Shown here piece by piece: positions 26,140-34,727 of a DNA stretch of 59,659 nt. The notes beneath the pieces are model-generated. The model was not told the origin of the DNA, made no database searches, and saw nothing but the letters and a program-made list of their open reading frames with translations. The stretch is from Thraustochytrium sp. TN22 (Eukaryota; Sar; Bigyra; Thraustochytrida; Thraustochytriidae): NCBI GenBank assembly GCA_013306675.1, contig JABLUY010000223.1, forward strand, positions 1-59,659. The letters are read 5' to 3'. The position numbers and the translations under genes were made by a program. Each line of letters opens with the position of its first letter. The stretch's first letter is position 1.

Positions 26140-27591
26140 TCACTTGTTGCAGTTTACCTCGCCAAACCAGTGGCTGGACGTGAGCTCGGTTTCAAGCTTC
26201 TTCGTCTTCTTGAAGAGGCGGCAAGCGCCAGTGGAGCTGTCAAAGTCCCATGCCTTGCACTTCTTGGCCTCGCTGCAGAGGTTCTCGCAGGCGTCCTTGC
26301 TGGCTTCCGTCGAGGACGAGAGGCCTTTGCCCTTTTTGACCGCGGCGAAGCGCGTCTGGCAGGTCGGAGCGCACATCTTGACGCCAGAATAGACGTCCTT
26401 TGAAGCACCGCTCTTCTGCTTGGTGCGCGTGATGATCCCCGAGTAGAGGGTGCAGGAGTCCGTGGCTGAGTTATCTAGGTACCGGGTCTGCGTCCAGGCG
26501 TCGCAGTTCGCATCCTGCGCGCAGGCCGCGGCGCAGTCTTCGTTCTGCGAAATGTCGCCATCTGCGACCCACGAGGAGGACGCTTCCGTCCCGTCCAGCT
26601 CAAAGATAATGTCCTCCTCAGCAGAACAGTCGAAGAAGGACAGATCCGACGAAGAGCCAGCAACCGTGACAACCTCGGCGGCAATCCAATCCTGGTAGGC
26701 GCGCACCTCGGTGTTGACGCCCGGTTTGTTGCGCCTGGCACAGCCCTCGCCGAAGGATACAATCCCGACAACAACCTCGTAGCCGTCGCGCTCGACCATG
26801 ATGGGGCCGCCAGAGTCGCCCTGGCACGCGTCTTTCTTCTTCTTGTAGGTGCAGAGTTGCGTATCCGCGTCGAGGGTGAATTCATTGTTCCAGCGCGAAC
26901 ACTGCTCGTCGGATGTGATCTCCAGGTTCACCTCGCGGAGCTTGAAGTCCAAGTTGTTGGAGTTCTCCTTGGTGAGGCCGTAGCCCGTCGCAATGGCCGT
27001 CTCGCCGATGAGGAGGTCCGGCATGCCGGCAGCAGCCAGCGTAGCGGTGTGCGCCGGGCCGGCGAAGGAGCCCTGCCAGTAGAGGATTGCGATGTCATTC
27101 ATCTCGTCCCAGTCGCCGTTGTTGTACGAGGGGTGAATGACGGCGCCACCGAAAATGCTCCATGACAAGCTGTACGCGTCAGCATCCGCGGACGGATCCC
27201 AGGCGTCGTCTAGCAAGAACCAGGCCTCCACGTCTTCCAGCGTGGAGCCTTCGTAACTCGCGACACAGTGCGCGGCTGTGAGGACAAAGTGATAGTCGTC
27301 CTGCGACCCAATGTACGAGCCGCCACACAAGTACATGCCGTCCGACATGTAAACGTCCAGCTCCACCATCCATGGTCGGTTGGATGCCTTGGCCCGGTTG
27401 CCTCCAACGATGCGCGTGGTCCGGGCGGACGCACTCCCTAGGGATCTGGTGTGGTTGTCACGGTGCGCCCGCGGAGGCAGCTTGATCCGCGTAGGCCTCG
27501 CGTCATCCGCGACAGACCTACCCACGGTGGCAATCAGCCGGCTCAGCGCCACGAGAGTCGCGAGCGCCGCAAGCACCGGCTGCGCCTTCAT
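26140..27591 (-). CDS. trypsin-like serine protease with Cys-rich PAN-like tail
   Basis: A secreted S1-family protease, 483 residues, starting at an ATG with a hydrophobic signal peptide (MKAQPVLAALATLVALSRLIA). The propeptide ends at TRIVGG. The triad is His in VLTAAHC, Asp in NDIAILYW and Ser in DACQGDSGGP. After the catalytic domain (to ~residue 315) two Cys-rich segments follow: CSAEEDIIFELD...CAAACAQDANCDAWTQ...CTLY, and CQTRF...ACENLCSEAKKCKAWDFDSSTGACRLF. The pattern C..C.....C.AW resembles PAN/apple modules, which bind proteins or glycans. It shares most of its catalytic sequence with the neighbour at 24304-25575 but has this tail in place of a membrane anchor. A TAGCTAGCTAGCTAG run lies 15 bp upstream of the ATG. 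Confidence 0.9.
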   Translation of the reverse strand: MKAQPVLAALATLVALSRLIATVGRSVADDARPTRIKLPPRAHRDNHTRSLGSASARTTRIVGGNRAKASNRPWMVELDVYMSDGMYLCGGSYIGSQDDYHFVLTAAHCVASYEGSTLEDVEAWFLLDDAWDPSADADAYSLSWSIFGGAVIHPSYNNGDWDEMNDIAILYWQGSFAGPAHTATLAAAGMPDLLIGETAIATGYGLTKENSNNLDFKLREVNLEITSDEQCSRWNNEFTLDADTQLCTYKKKKDACQGDSGGPIMVERDGYEVVVGIVSFGEGCARRNKPGVNTEVRAYQDWIAAEVVTVAGSSSDLSFFDCSAEEDIIFELDGTEASSSWVADGDISQNEDCAAACAQDANCDAWTQTRYLDNSATDSCTLYSGIITRTKQKSGASKDVYSGVKMCAPTCQTRFAAVKKGKGLSSSTEASKDACENLCSEAKKCKAWDFDSSTGACRLFKKTKKLETELTSSHWFGEVNCNK

Positions 27592-28453
27592 CCTGCTCCA
27601 ATCTCTAGCTAGCTAGCTAGCTAGCCTGGCTAGGGTCCCCTTGCAGACTTTTTGCGGTTTGCCGCCTCGGCTCTCGACCCCGAGCACAGCTGCCAATGCC
27701 TTTGCCCTCCGCACGGGATCTGTGCTGCACAAAAGTGCGCCGCCTCTGCTTCGCTCGCACGTGTGCTGGTGCGGCCACGCGCGCGGCCACGCGCACCGTT
27801 GGGTGGGGACTTTCCGCTCGGGAGCAAAGCTGAGCGCGCTCAACGACTCCATTTGCACAAGCGTGCAAGCGCGCGGGAAACCTGCCACGCGTACGACTGG
27901 CGAGAGCGCAACTTGAACGCTGGCCGGAACAATGATGCGGCCACGCACGGGTTTGGAGCGATACGAGCGCTCAAGAGCGAGAGCTTGGATTCCTTGCCTG
28001 TTGGCGGTCGGCCACCGGGACGGAGAGTGTCTGTGGTCACTGAACCACCCCTAGCTTGCAGGACGTGCAGTCCAGGCTTGAGCCAATGTGAGAGCGGTCC
28101 GGGAGCAGGCCGTGCCCTTGGCTAAAGCTGTTGTGGGTGAAGCTGAGGGGGGACGTCTGTTTCGTCTCGTGTCATGGCACGTCACGTTGCGCGCCACGGC
28201 ACGTGCGAGGCTTCTCAGGCTCGCTCAGGCTCGGCGCGCTAACCGTTGCCGCGCCATGTGGCCCGAGACAAGGTGCTTCGCAGCCCCGCGCCGCGCCGAT
28301 GGCCATGCGACCCCCATAAAAACGCCCACGTCGATGCTAGAGCTCGCTTGAGACGACCGCGGCAACACAAGCTGTTGGACAGCAAATTGGCCCAGGGGCT
28401 GAAGAGAAGAAAGAAAATTTGGCTCACAGTAATTGAAGAGAAGAACAGCGACG
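27592..28453. other. intergenic, 0.86 kb
   Basis: Upstream of the PAN-tailed protease and downstream of the SUMO protease gene. It opens with (TAGC)n at 27605-27624. Beyond that I see short conflicting frames and no gene. Confidence 0.5.
27605..27625. repeat. (CTAG) palindromic run upstream of a protease gene
   Basis: Five TAGC units in a row form a self-complementary stretch 15 bp before the start codon at 27591. It may be a promoter element. Related CTAG words occur upstream of other genes in the window. Confidence 0.6.
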
Positions 28454-29986
28454 TCATTTGATGCAAAATGTCGCCTTGGAGGAGATAATGTCAAGGCCGA
28501 TGCGCTTTCTCATGTAGGGCATGTCGGCCGCGGAGAAGTTGAGCGGCTGGCCGAGGCTGAGAAAGTTGCTAAAGGTGCAGAGAAAAACGCCGCAATCAGA
28601 CCCATTGTTCTGTTGCGGTATGTCCGAGCCGTGGTTGATGCACGTCCACTCGGAGGAGTCGAGCTCGCTGCCACGCTTGTCGCTGTGCTCGTCGACCAGC
28701 CACTTGAGCACGTTCGACATGACGGTCTTGCCATTGCCGCCCAGCGAGTCGTAGTACTCCAGGCGCTTCTCCTTTATGAAGACGCAACAAAGCGCCCAAT
28801 GAACGCTCGCATGGTTGTAAGGGACGAAGAGCAGGTCCAGGTCGAAGACATCGACCTTGCGGGCACCACGTTTGGTCCAGCGCCGCACACGGTCGTAGTC
28901 ATAAGTGTTGCGCTCCATGAGCTTGGTGTAGAAGAGCGTCAGGTGAAAATAACACGAGAACGCCGGCTGCGTGCCGGCTTCAACCATGGAGAGCGACCGC
29001 TCGCGCAGGAGGCTCAAGTAGAAGTTGATCACCTCGTCGTTGAGCCAGCTCAGGCCCTTGAGGCAGTACATCTGGCTGCGAATCAGCTGCACGTTGAAGC
29101 GCTCGTTTACGATGTCGCCGTCCGATCCACTGTGCATGAGGTCCTCATATGCATCGTTTTCCTCGTCGGTGAACTCAGGCATGAGCTCAACGGTGGGCCC
29201 GCTCGGATCCTCTGGCTTGGGAAGAGGCTCCCCCATAGTTTTGGCGAGCTGCATCGTTTGCGAGTGCGCACGCGCGGGATGATTGCGTGATAACAACCGT
29301 GCAAACGCGGGCTCGCTGTCCTCCACGCGGAATCGCGACCACTTGCAGGCCAGCTCTTCGGCTCGCTGCGCTTCCGCCAAGTCCAGGCTCGCGCCCTGCG
29401 GGTTCAAGGCCATGACTTCGATGCACTCGCGCAGCTTTCGCAAGCCCTCCAGGTCGGCGTTCATGTCCGCGCTTCGATCGCTCCTGCGCTCCGACTGCCG
29501 GAGTGGCGATGTCGAGCCTTCGTCCACGGCCATCATCGTGGTCACGCTGGACGTCGTCGTGGGCGCGCCTTGCAGTGCCAGGTGCGGTTTGGGTCCCGCC
29601 TTGGCCGTGCGCAGCGATTTGGATTTGGCCTTGAGCTGCGCGATGTAATCGTCGATCCGCCGATCGTTGGCGTTCTTGGCCACCTCGAAGCGCTTCGCCC
29701 GGGCCTCGCCCGCGTCCTCCAAGTACTCTTCCACGAGCCGCTGGCGCTCCTCGCCGCTCGCGCTGACCCGGGCCAGCGCCGGCGTCGCGCCCTGCGCTGG
29801 CCAGCTGCCGGAGGCGCCCGAGGTCTGCTGCGCTCGCTGCTGCTGTTGCCCGAGGCCGGCGGGAGCGCCATGGTTACCCTGCGCCGCCCCATCTTCGCCG
29901 CGCGGCGCGGGCGCCTGCAGCTGCGCCAGGGACACGTGCTGCGCCGCCGCGCCCGGCCGCCGCGCCCCGGCCGCGCCCCCGTCCAT
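28454..29986 (-). CDS. Ulp1/SENP-type SUMO protease (C48)
   Basis: A cysteine protease that matures SUMO or removes it from targets, probably nuclear. The start is the ATG at 29986, giving 510 residues; the frame upstream opens only at GTG. The N-terminal ~300 residues are low complexity with a Glu/Arg/Lys helix (EERQRLVEEYLEDAGEARAK). The C-terminal ~220 residues are the catalytic domain: LKGLSWLNDEVINFYLSLL, the SENP entry motif; catalytic His in HWALCCVFIKE; Asp in LEYYDSLGG; oxyanion Gln and nucleophile Cys in PQQNNGSDCGVF. All four active-site residues are present. It ends shortly after the domain, as SENP proteins do. Confidence 0.93.
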   Translation of the reverse strand: MDGGAAGARRPGAAAQHVSLAQLQAPAPRGEDGAAQGNHGAPAGLGQQQQRAQQTSGASGSWPAQGATPALARVSASGEERQRLVEEYLEDAGEARAKRFEVAKNANDRRIDDYIAQLKAKSKSLRTAKAGPKPHLALQGAPTTTSSVTTMMAVDEGSTSPLRQSERRSDRSADMNADLEGLRKLRECIEVMALNPQGASLDLAEAQRAEELACKWSRFRVEDSEPAFARLLSRNHPARAHSQTMQLAKTMGEPLPKPEDPSGPTVELMPEFTDEENDAYEDLMHSGSDGDIVNERFNVQLIRSQMYCLKGLSWLNDEVINFYLSLLRERSLSMVEAGTQPAFSCYFHLTLFYTKLMERNTYDYDRVRRWTKRGARKVDVFDLDLLFVPYNHASVHWALCCVFIKEKRLEYYDSLGGNGKTVMSNVLKWLVDEHSDKRGSELDSSEWTCINHGSDIPQQNNGSDCGVFLCTFSNFLSLGQPLNFSAADMPYMRKRIGLDIISSKATFCIK

Positions 29987-30714
29987 CGTGCCGGGCGCGG
30001 CGAAGCAGATTTGCGGCCGCCGGAGCGCGGCGGCGGCGGTGGCGGTGGCGGCCACGGCCGCGAGCGAGCAGAAGCTCGCTCACCATCACCATCACTGCCA
30101 ACGGCGGCCACTTGGCGAAACCAAGCTCACTCGCATGTGAGAGTCTCATCAGGCTTCAAGTTCATGCAGACACGCTGAGGAGAACGGCGGCGCTGGAGGG
30201 CGAGCGCCAGGACGCTCAGCTGAGGCAGAATTAAATGCCGACCTCGTACATGCCGTGCGAGCAGGGGTTTCTTTCACTTGGCTCGACTGCACTCCATGGC
30301 ACGCGGGTCGATCGTACGAGAGCGTCTTGGAGGCGAGGTCCGGGCTGACGCGCAACTTGCAGCGGTGCTGCGTCGTGAGGCGAGGCGAGCGGTGCCGGGG
30401 GATGGCTACCTTTTCACGCTCCGGCAAGGTGGCTTGCGTGGATCGCTTGGGGCGCTTCTCACAGTCAAACCCATGCTGATCATGATGTTCTTGAAAGAAA
30501 CGTACGGTCCACAAGGCGAACGTGCGGAGCTCTTGCCGACGTTGTCGTCGTCGTCGTCGAAGAAGAAGAAGAAGAAGAAGACAAGAAAAGGTGGAAGGGG
30601 GAAGAAGAGGCTCAACGAGGCGATGGTTAGGCCACGCGTGCAGCCCGCAAGAGATCAAACCTCGATCGCGGCCCGGCCTGCGCGCGGCGGCAGGGCGGCG
30701 CAGCGGCGGCGGCG

Positions 30715-30748
<34 letters not shown>

Positions 30749-31073
30749 CCGCACGCCTGCCCGCCGGCCGGCAGTTGCGGCGCAGCGCGGCGGCGGCGCT
30801 CGCCGGCGTGGGGGGATCGCGTTGGGAACGTCTGGCTGGCGCGGCTGGCGCGGTGCATCCACCGCCTCGTCGCGGCGCTCGAGCAAGCCCTCTTTTCTCT
30901 TTCCGGGCGGCCGCTCGCATCGTTCGCCCGCCCCTCGCCCCTCCCACTCCCCCGCGTCGGTTCCCCGCGCGACGCGCGACGCGCGGCTGGTTGGTCTCGC
31001 GCGCGCTCGAACCTAACGGCGAAGCTGCTCGAGGTGGACCTTGGCAGGCGCAGCAGCAAGAGCGGCAGCAAGC
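29987..31073. other. intergenic between divergent nuclear genes
   Basis: Shared upstream region of the SUMO protease and SPT16. It has a (GTC)n(GAA)n tract at 30543-30590 and a (GGC)n tract at 30715-30755. Open frames here are compositional and begin mostly at non-ATG codons. Confidence 0.5.
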
Positions 31074-34000
31074 ATGAGCACGAAGATGGAAAAGGCGCAG
31101 GCGAAGGCGTTCTGGTCGCGCGCGCTCAAGGTGCGCGACGACTGGCTGGAGGGTCGCAACGATGAGGGCGGCCCGTGGCAGAAGGTGGACGCGTGGGCCA
31201 TGCTCCTGGGCAAGGCGCCCGAGGACCCGTCGGCGATGCTGACGTCGACGGTGCACATGTACCTGTTCGGCATGGTGCTGCCGAACGTGCTCCTGGTGGT
31301 GACGGAGAAGGAGGTGCAGGTGCTGGCGGCCAAGGCGAAGATCAGCTACCTGCAGCCGGCGGTGAGCGCCCGGCCCTCTGACGCAGATGTGGTGTTGAAG
31401 CTGGTGGAGCTGACCAAAGAGAACGTTGACGCGGCCATCAAGGAGGCCGGCGAGGCGGTCAAAGGCAGTCTGGATGGCAAGAGCCTGGCGGCGCTGACGG
31501 AGGGCGACGATGCGAAGCTGGCAGAGCGGTGGGACGAGGCGCTGGGCGCCTTCGGTGTGAACAAGGTGTCGCTGGCCGATGGGCTGCGCAGGTCGATGCT
31601 GGTGAAGCGCAAGGACGAGCTGGCGGTGGAGGAGACGGCGGCCGGGATCGCGGGGCGCGCCCTCCGCAAGGTCTTCGTGAAGCGCATGGAGAACGCGCTG
31701 ACGGAGGAGGATGCAGGGGTGACGAACGCGGCGCTGAGCGAGCAGGTGGTGACGGCTCTGCAGAACCCGGCCAAGAAGCTCAAGATCAAGGACATCGACG
31801 CCGATGAGTTGGAGGTGCCCGTTGCGCCCGTTGTGCAGAGCGGCGGCGTGTACAGCTTTGAGCTGGGCGCCACGAGCAACGGGAACGCGATGACACCGGA
31901 CGTGATCATCTGCCAAATGGCGGTGAAATACGCGGAGTACTTTGCGCGCATCGGGCGCACCTTCCTGATCAACCCCACCGCGGACCAGAAGAAGGTGTAC
32001 AAGGCGTTGGAAGCCGGGCGCAGCGCCGCGATGGCCAAGCTGCGGCCTGGCGCGACCCTGGGCGAGGTGTACGCGGCGGCGCGCAACGCCGTGGTGGAGC
32101 TGCGGCCGGAGCTGGCTGACAAGCTCACGCCCTCGCTGGGCCACGGCATCGGCATGCAGATGGCAGAGGACTTTGGCGAGATTCGGGCTGACAGCCGGAT
32201 GGTGGTCAAGGCAGGTATGACATTTGCGCTGACGCTGGGACTGCGAGGCGTGGCGCTCGAGAACGCCTCGGCGCACGCGACGCTAACGGACGGCAAGTAC
32301 TCGCTGCTCATCGTAGACACGGTTGCGGTGACCAAGGACGGGGACGCGACGGTGCTGACCAACTTGGTCAAGGCAACCTTGGACGACATTCTGTACACGC
32401 TCGGCGACGGTGACAGCGACGCGGAGGAGAGCAGCGAGGACGAGGAGGCCAAGGAGCTCCAGCGCGTGCAGCAGATCGTGAACGAGACATCAGGGCGGCG
32501 CGTGACGCGCAGCGCCACCAAGACAGACGAGCAGCTCGAGCAGGAGCGGCAGCGTGCCGGCATCGTGGAGAAGATCATGAAGGCGCAGAAAGAGCTCATG
32601 ATCAAGAAGGCGCGCGAGAACCGCGGCGAGGGCACGGGTGCGGACGACGAGGAGGGGGGCGACGGCGAGCGCAAGAAGCAGGACAGGATTGTGGAGGCCT
32701 TCAAGCATGCCGAAGAGTACCCGCGCGGCCTGCAGCGCAACCAGATCTTTTGTGACCGCGAGCACGAGGCCGTCTTCGTGCCGGTGGGTGGTTTTCACGT
32801 GCCCTTTCACATCTCGGCCATCAAGTCGGTGACCAAGCTGGACGAGGAGTTGGACACCATCCTGCGGCTCAACTTCTTCTTTCCCACCAGCACGCACACC
32901 TTCGCCAAGGACGTCTCGGCCAACATGAAGACCGTGATGACCAAGTTCCCCAGCCTGCACTACGTCAAGGAGCTGTCGTTTCGCTCGCGCGACCCGCAGA
33001 ACCTCACGCGGCAGTTCCGCCAGATCAAGGAGCTGCAGAAGCAGCTGCGCCAAAAGGCGCGCCTCAAGGAGATGGAGCGCGACATCGTCGAGCAGGAGGC
33101 GCTCGTCATGAACAAGCACGACCAGACGCGCCTGCGCACCACGGTCAGCATGCGGCCGCCGGTGCGCAAGGGCAAGTGCCAGGGCACGCTCGTGGCGCAC
33201 GTGAACGGTTTCCGCTTCACCACAATGCGCGGCGAGCGCTTTGACGTCATCTACTCCAACATCAAGCACTTCATCCTGCAGGAGTGCAAGGACCGCGAGT
33301 ACGAGGCGCTCATCCACTTCCACCTCAGGCACCCGGTCATCGTCAACAAGACCAAGACGTACGATGTGCAGTTCTACACCGAGGTCGTCGAGACGTCCGT
33401 GGCGCTCGACCGCCGCAATCGCAGTGCCCACGACCCGGACGAGCTGCGCGAGGAGCAGATGGAGAAGGAGATGAAGAAGCGCATCAACAAGGAGTTCCGC
33501 AGCTTCTGCCGCAAGGTTGTTGACGGCAACGAGGACCTCGACGACTACGATAAGCCCTCGCCCGAGCTTGCGTTTGACGGCGTGCCCTTCCGCGAGATGG
33601 TCACCATCACGCCCACGCTCAATGCTCTCGTCAACCTCTCCGGCAACCCGGTCTTTTGTGTCACGCTCGACGACATCGAGCACATTCACTTTGAGCGCGT
33701 TGAGCCCAGCATGAAGAACTTCGACATGACCATCGTGCTCAAGTCTCAGATGAAGCCCAACTCCGGCGTCCCCCAGCGCATCTCCTCCATCCCGATGGAG
33801 TCGCTCGACACCATCCGCCAGTGGATCTACGAGAAGGGCAACATCACCTTCACCATCGGTACCAAGGCCCTCAAGTGGAAGGCTGTCATGGAAGCCGTCT
33901 ATGAGGAGCTCGACCGCGGCGTCTTTTGGGACGACAAGTACGAGGACGAGACCGAGAAGGACATCGGCTGGAACTTCCTCAACGTCTACGATGAGGACGA

Positions 34001-34271
34001 GGATGAGGACGACGAGGACGCCGATGCCGGCTCCGAGTCTGACTTTGACGGCGACGACGCTGCCGAGGAGGAGGAGTCCGACGACAATGCCGACGACTAC
34101 ATCGACGATGAGGAAGAAGGCGAGGAGTCTTCCGCCGAGGAGCTCTCCGACGAGGGCGAAGACTGGGACGAAATGGAGAAGAAGGCTGCCAAGGAGGACG
34201 CCAAGAAGAACCGCCGCGAGCGCGAGCGGGAGGAGGAGGAACGCATGTCCAAGAAGCGTCGCCGTAAGTGA
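31074..34271 (+). CDS. SPT16: FACT complex subunit Spt16
   Basis: The large subunit of the FACT histone chaperone, which moves H2A-H2B during transcription and replication. The 1065-residue length matches the family. I start at the ATG at 31074; the frame upstream opens only at TTG. Domain order is standard: an inactive aminopeptidase-P-like N-lobe (to ~450) with HGIGMQMAEDF and LGLRGVALENA; a charged linker; the Spt16 middle region (NQIFCDREHEAVFVPVGGFHVPFHISAIKSV, FFFPTSTHTFAKDVSANMKTVM, NGFRFTTMRGERFDVIYSNIKHFILQ); a PH-like module with EMVTITPTLNALVNLSGNPVFCV; and a strongly acidic tail (DEDEDDEDADAGSESDFDGDD) ending in basic residues. It is convergent with the carboxypeptidase gene. Confidence 0.97.
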   Translation: MSTKMEKAQAKAFWSRALKVRDDWLEGRNDEGGPWQKVDAWAMLLGKAPEDPSAMLTSTVHMYLFGMVLPNVLLVVTEKEVQVLAAKAKISYLQPAVSARPSDADVVLKLVELTKENVDAAIKEAGEAVKGSLDGKSLAALTEGDDAKLAERWDEALGAFGVNKVSLADGLRRSMLVKRKDELAVEETAAGIAGRALRKVFVKRMENALTEEDAGVTNAALSEQVVTALQNPAKKLKIKDIDADELEVPVAPVVQSGGVYSFELGATSNGNAMTPDVIICQMAVKYAEYFARIGRTFLINPTADQKKVYKALEAGRSAAMAKLRPGATLGEVYAAARNAVVELRPELADKLTPSLGHGIGMQMAEDFGEIRADSRMVVKAGMTFALTLGLRGVALENASAHATLTDGKYSLLIVDTVAVTKDGDATVLTNLVKATLDDILYTLGDGDSDAEESSEDEEAKELQRVQQIVNETSGRRVTRSATKTDEQLEQERQRAGIVEKIMKAQKELMIKKARENRGEGTGADDEEGGDGERKKQDRIVEAFKHAEEYPRGLQRNQIFCDREHEAVFVPVGGFHVPFHISAIKSVTKLDEELDTILRLNFFFPTSTHTFAKDVSANMKTVMTKFPSLHYVKELSFRSRDPQNLTRQFRQIKELQKQLRQKARLKEMERDIVEQEALVMNKHDQTRLRTTVSMRPPVRKGKCQGTLVAHVNGFRFTTMRGERFDVIYSNIKHFILQECKDREYEALIHFHLRHPVIVNKTKTYDVQFYTEVVETSVALDRRNRSAHDPDELREEQMEKEMKKRINKEFRSFCRKVVDGNEDLDDYDKPSPELAFDGVPFREMVTITPTLNALVNLSGNPVFCVTLDDIEHIHFERVEPSMKNFDMTIVLKSQMKPNSGVPQRISSIPMESLDTIRQWIYEKGNITFTIGTKALKWKAVMEAVYEELDRGVFWDDKYEDETEKDIGWNFLNVYDEDEDEDDEDADAGSESDFDGDDAAEEEESDDNADDYIDDEEEGEESSAEELSDEGEDWDEMEKKAAKEDAKKNRREREREEEERMSKKRRRK

Positions 34272-34335
34272 GCCAGCCGAGAGTGTGCGTGCTATCCAGC
34301 CAGCAGCAAAACAACAAACCAGAGCAAGCAACCCC
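34272..34335. other. short SPT16 3' flank
   Basis: Non-coding; leads directly into the 128-bp repeat. Confidence 0.5.
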
Positions 34336-34727
34336 AAACCAAAACTTTCGTTCTATCGTACTCGATGCTATCGTAGGGACGGAAAGCGAGACGGGCTTGT
34401 CACAACGTGGCGTGAACGTGCTGCGGTTGCATGCACAGGAGAAGCCTGCGCTCGCGACGAGGACGAGCCAAACCAAACCTTTCGTTCTATCGATGCTATC
34501 GTTGGGACGGAAAGCGAGACAGGCTTGTCACAACGTGGCGTGAACGTGCTGCGGTTGCATGCACAGGAGAAGCCTGCGCTCGCGACGATGACGAGCCAAA
34601 CCAAAACTTTCGTTCAATCGATGCTATCGTAGGGACGGAAAGCGAGACAGGCTTGTCACCACGTGGCGTGAACGTGCTGCGGTTGCATGGACAGGAGAAG
34701 CCTGCGCTCGTGATGATGACGAGCCTG
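34336..34727. repeat. three tandem copies of a ~128-bp unit
   Basis: The word CTTTCGTTC recurs at 34345, 34479 and 34607. The first unit is 134 bp because of a 6-bp insertion (TACTCG) and the second is 128 bp. Copies are nearly identical across ACGGAAAGCGAGAC, CTTGTCAC and GTGGCGTGAACGTGCTGCGG. The third copy overlaps the 3' end of the minus-strand carboxypeptidase CDS and supplies its last ~35 codons. Confidence 0.93.

Noticed and set aside
32490-34337. 615-codon minus-strand frame opposite SPT16
   Set aside because: Antisense shadow of a GC-rich gene: Leu/Val/Asp/His-rich text with no domain, while the plus strand is an unmistakable Spt16.
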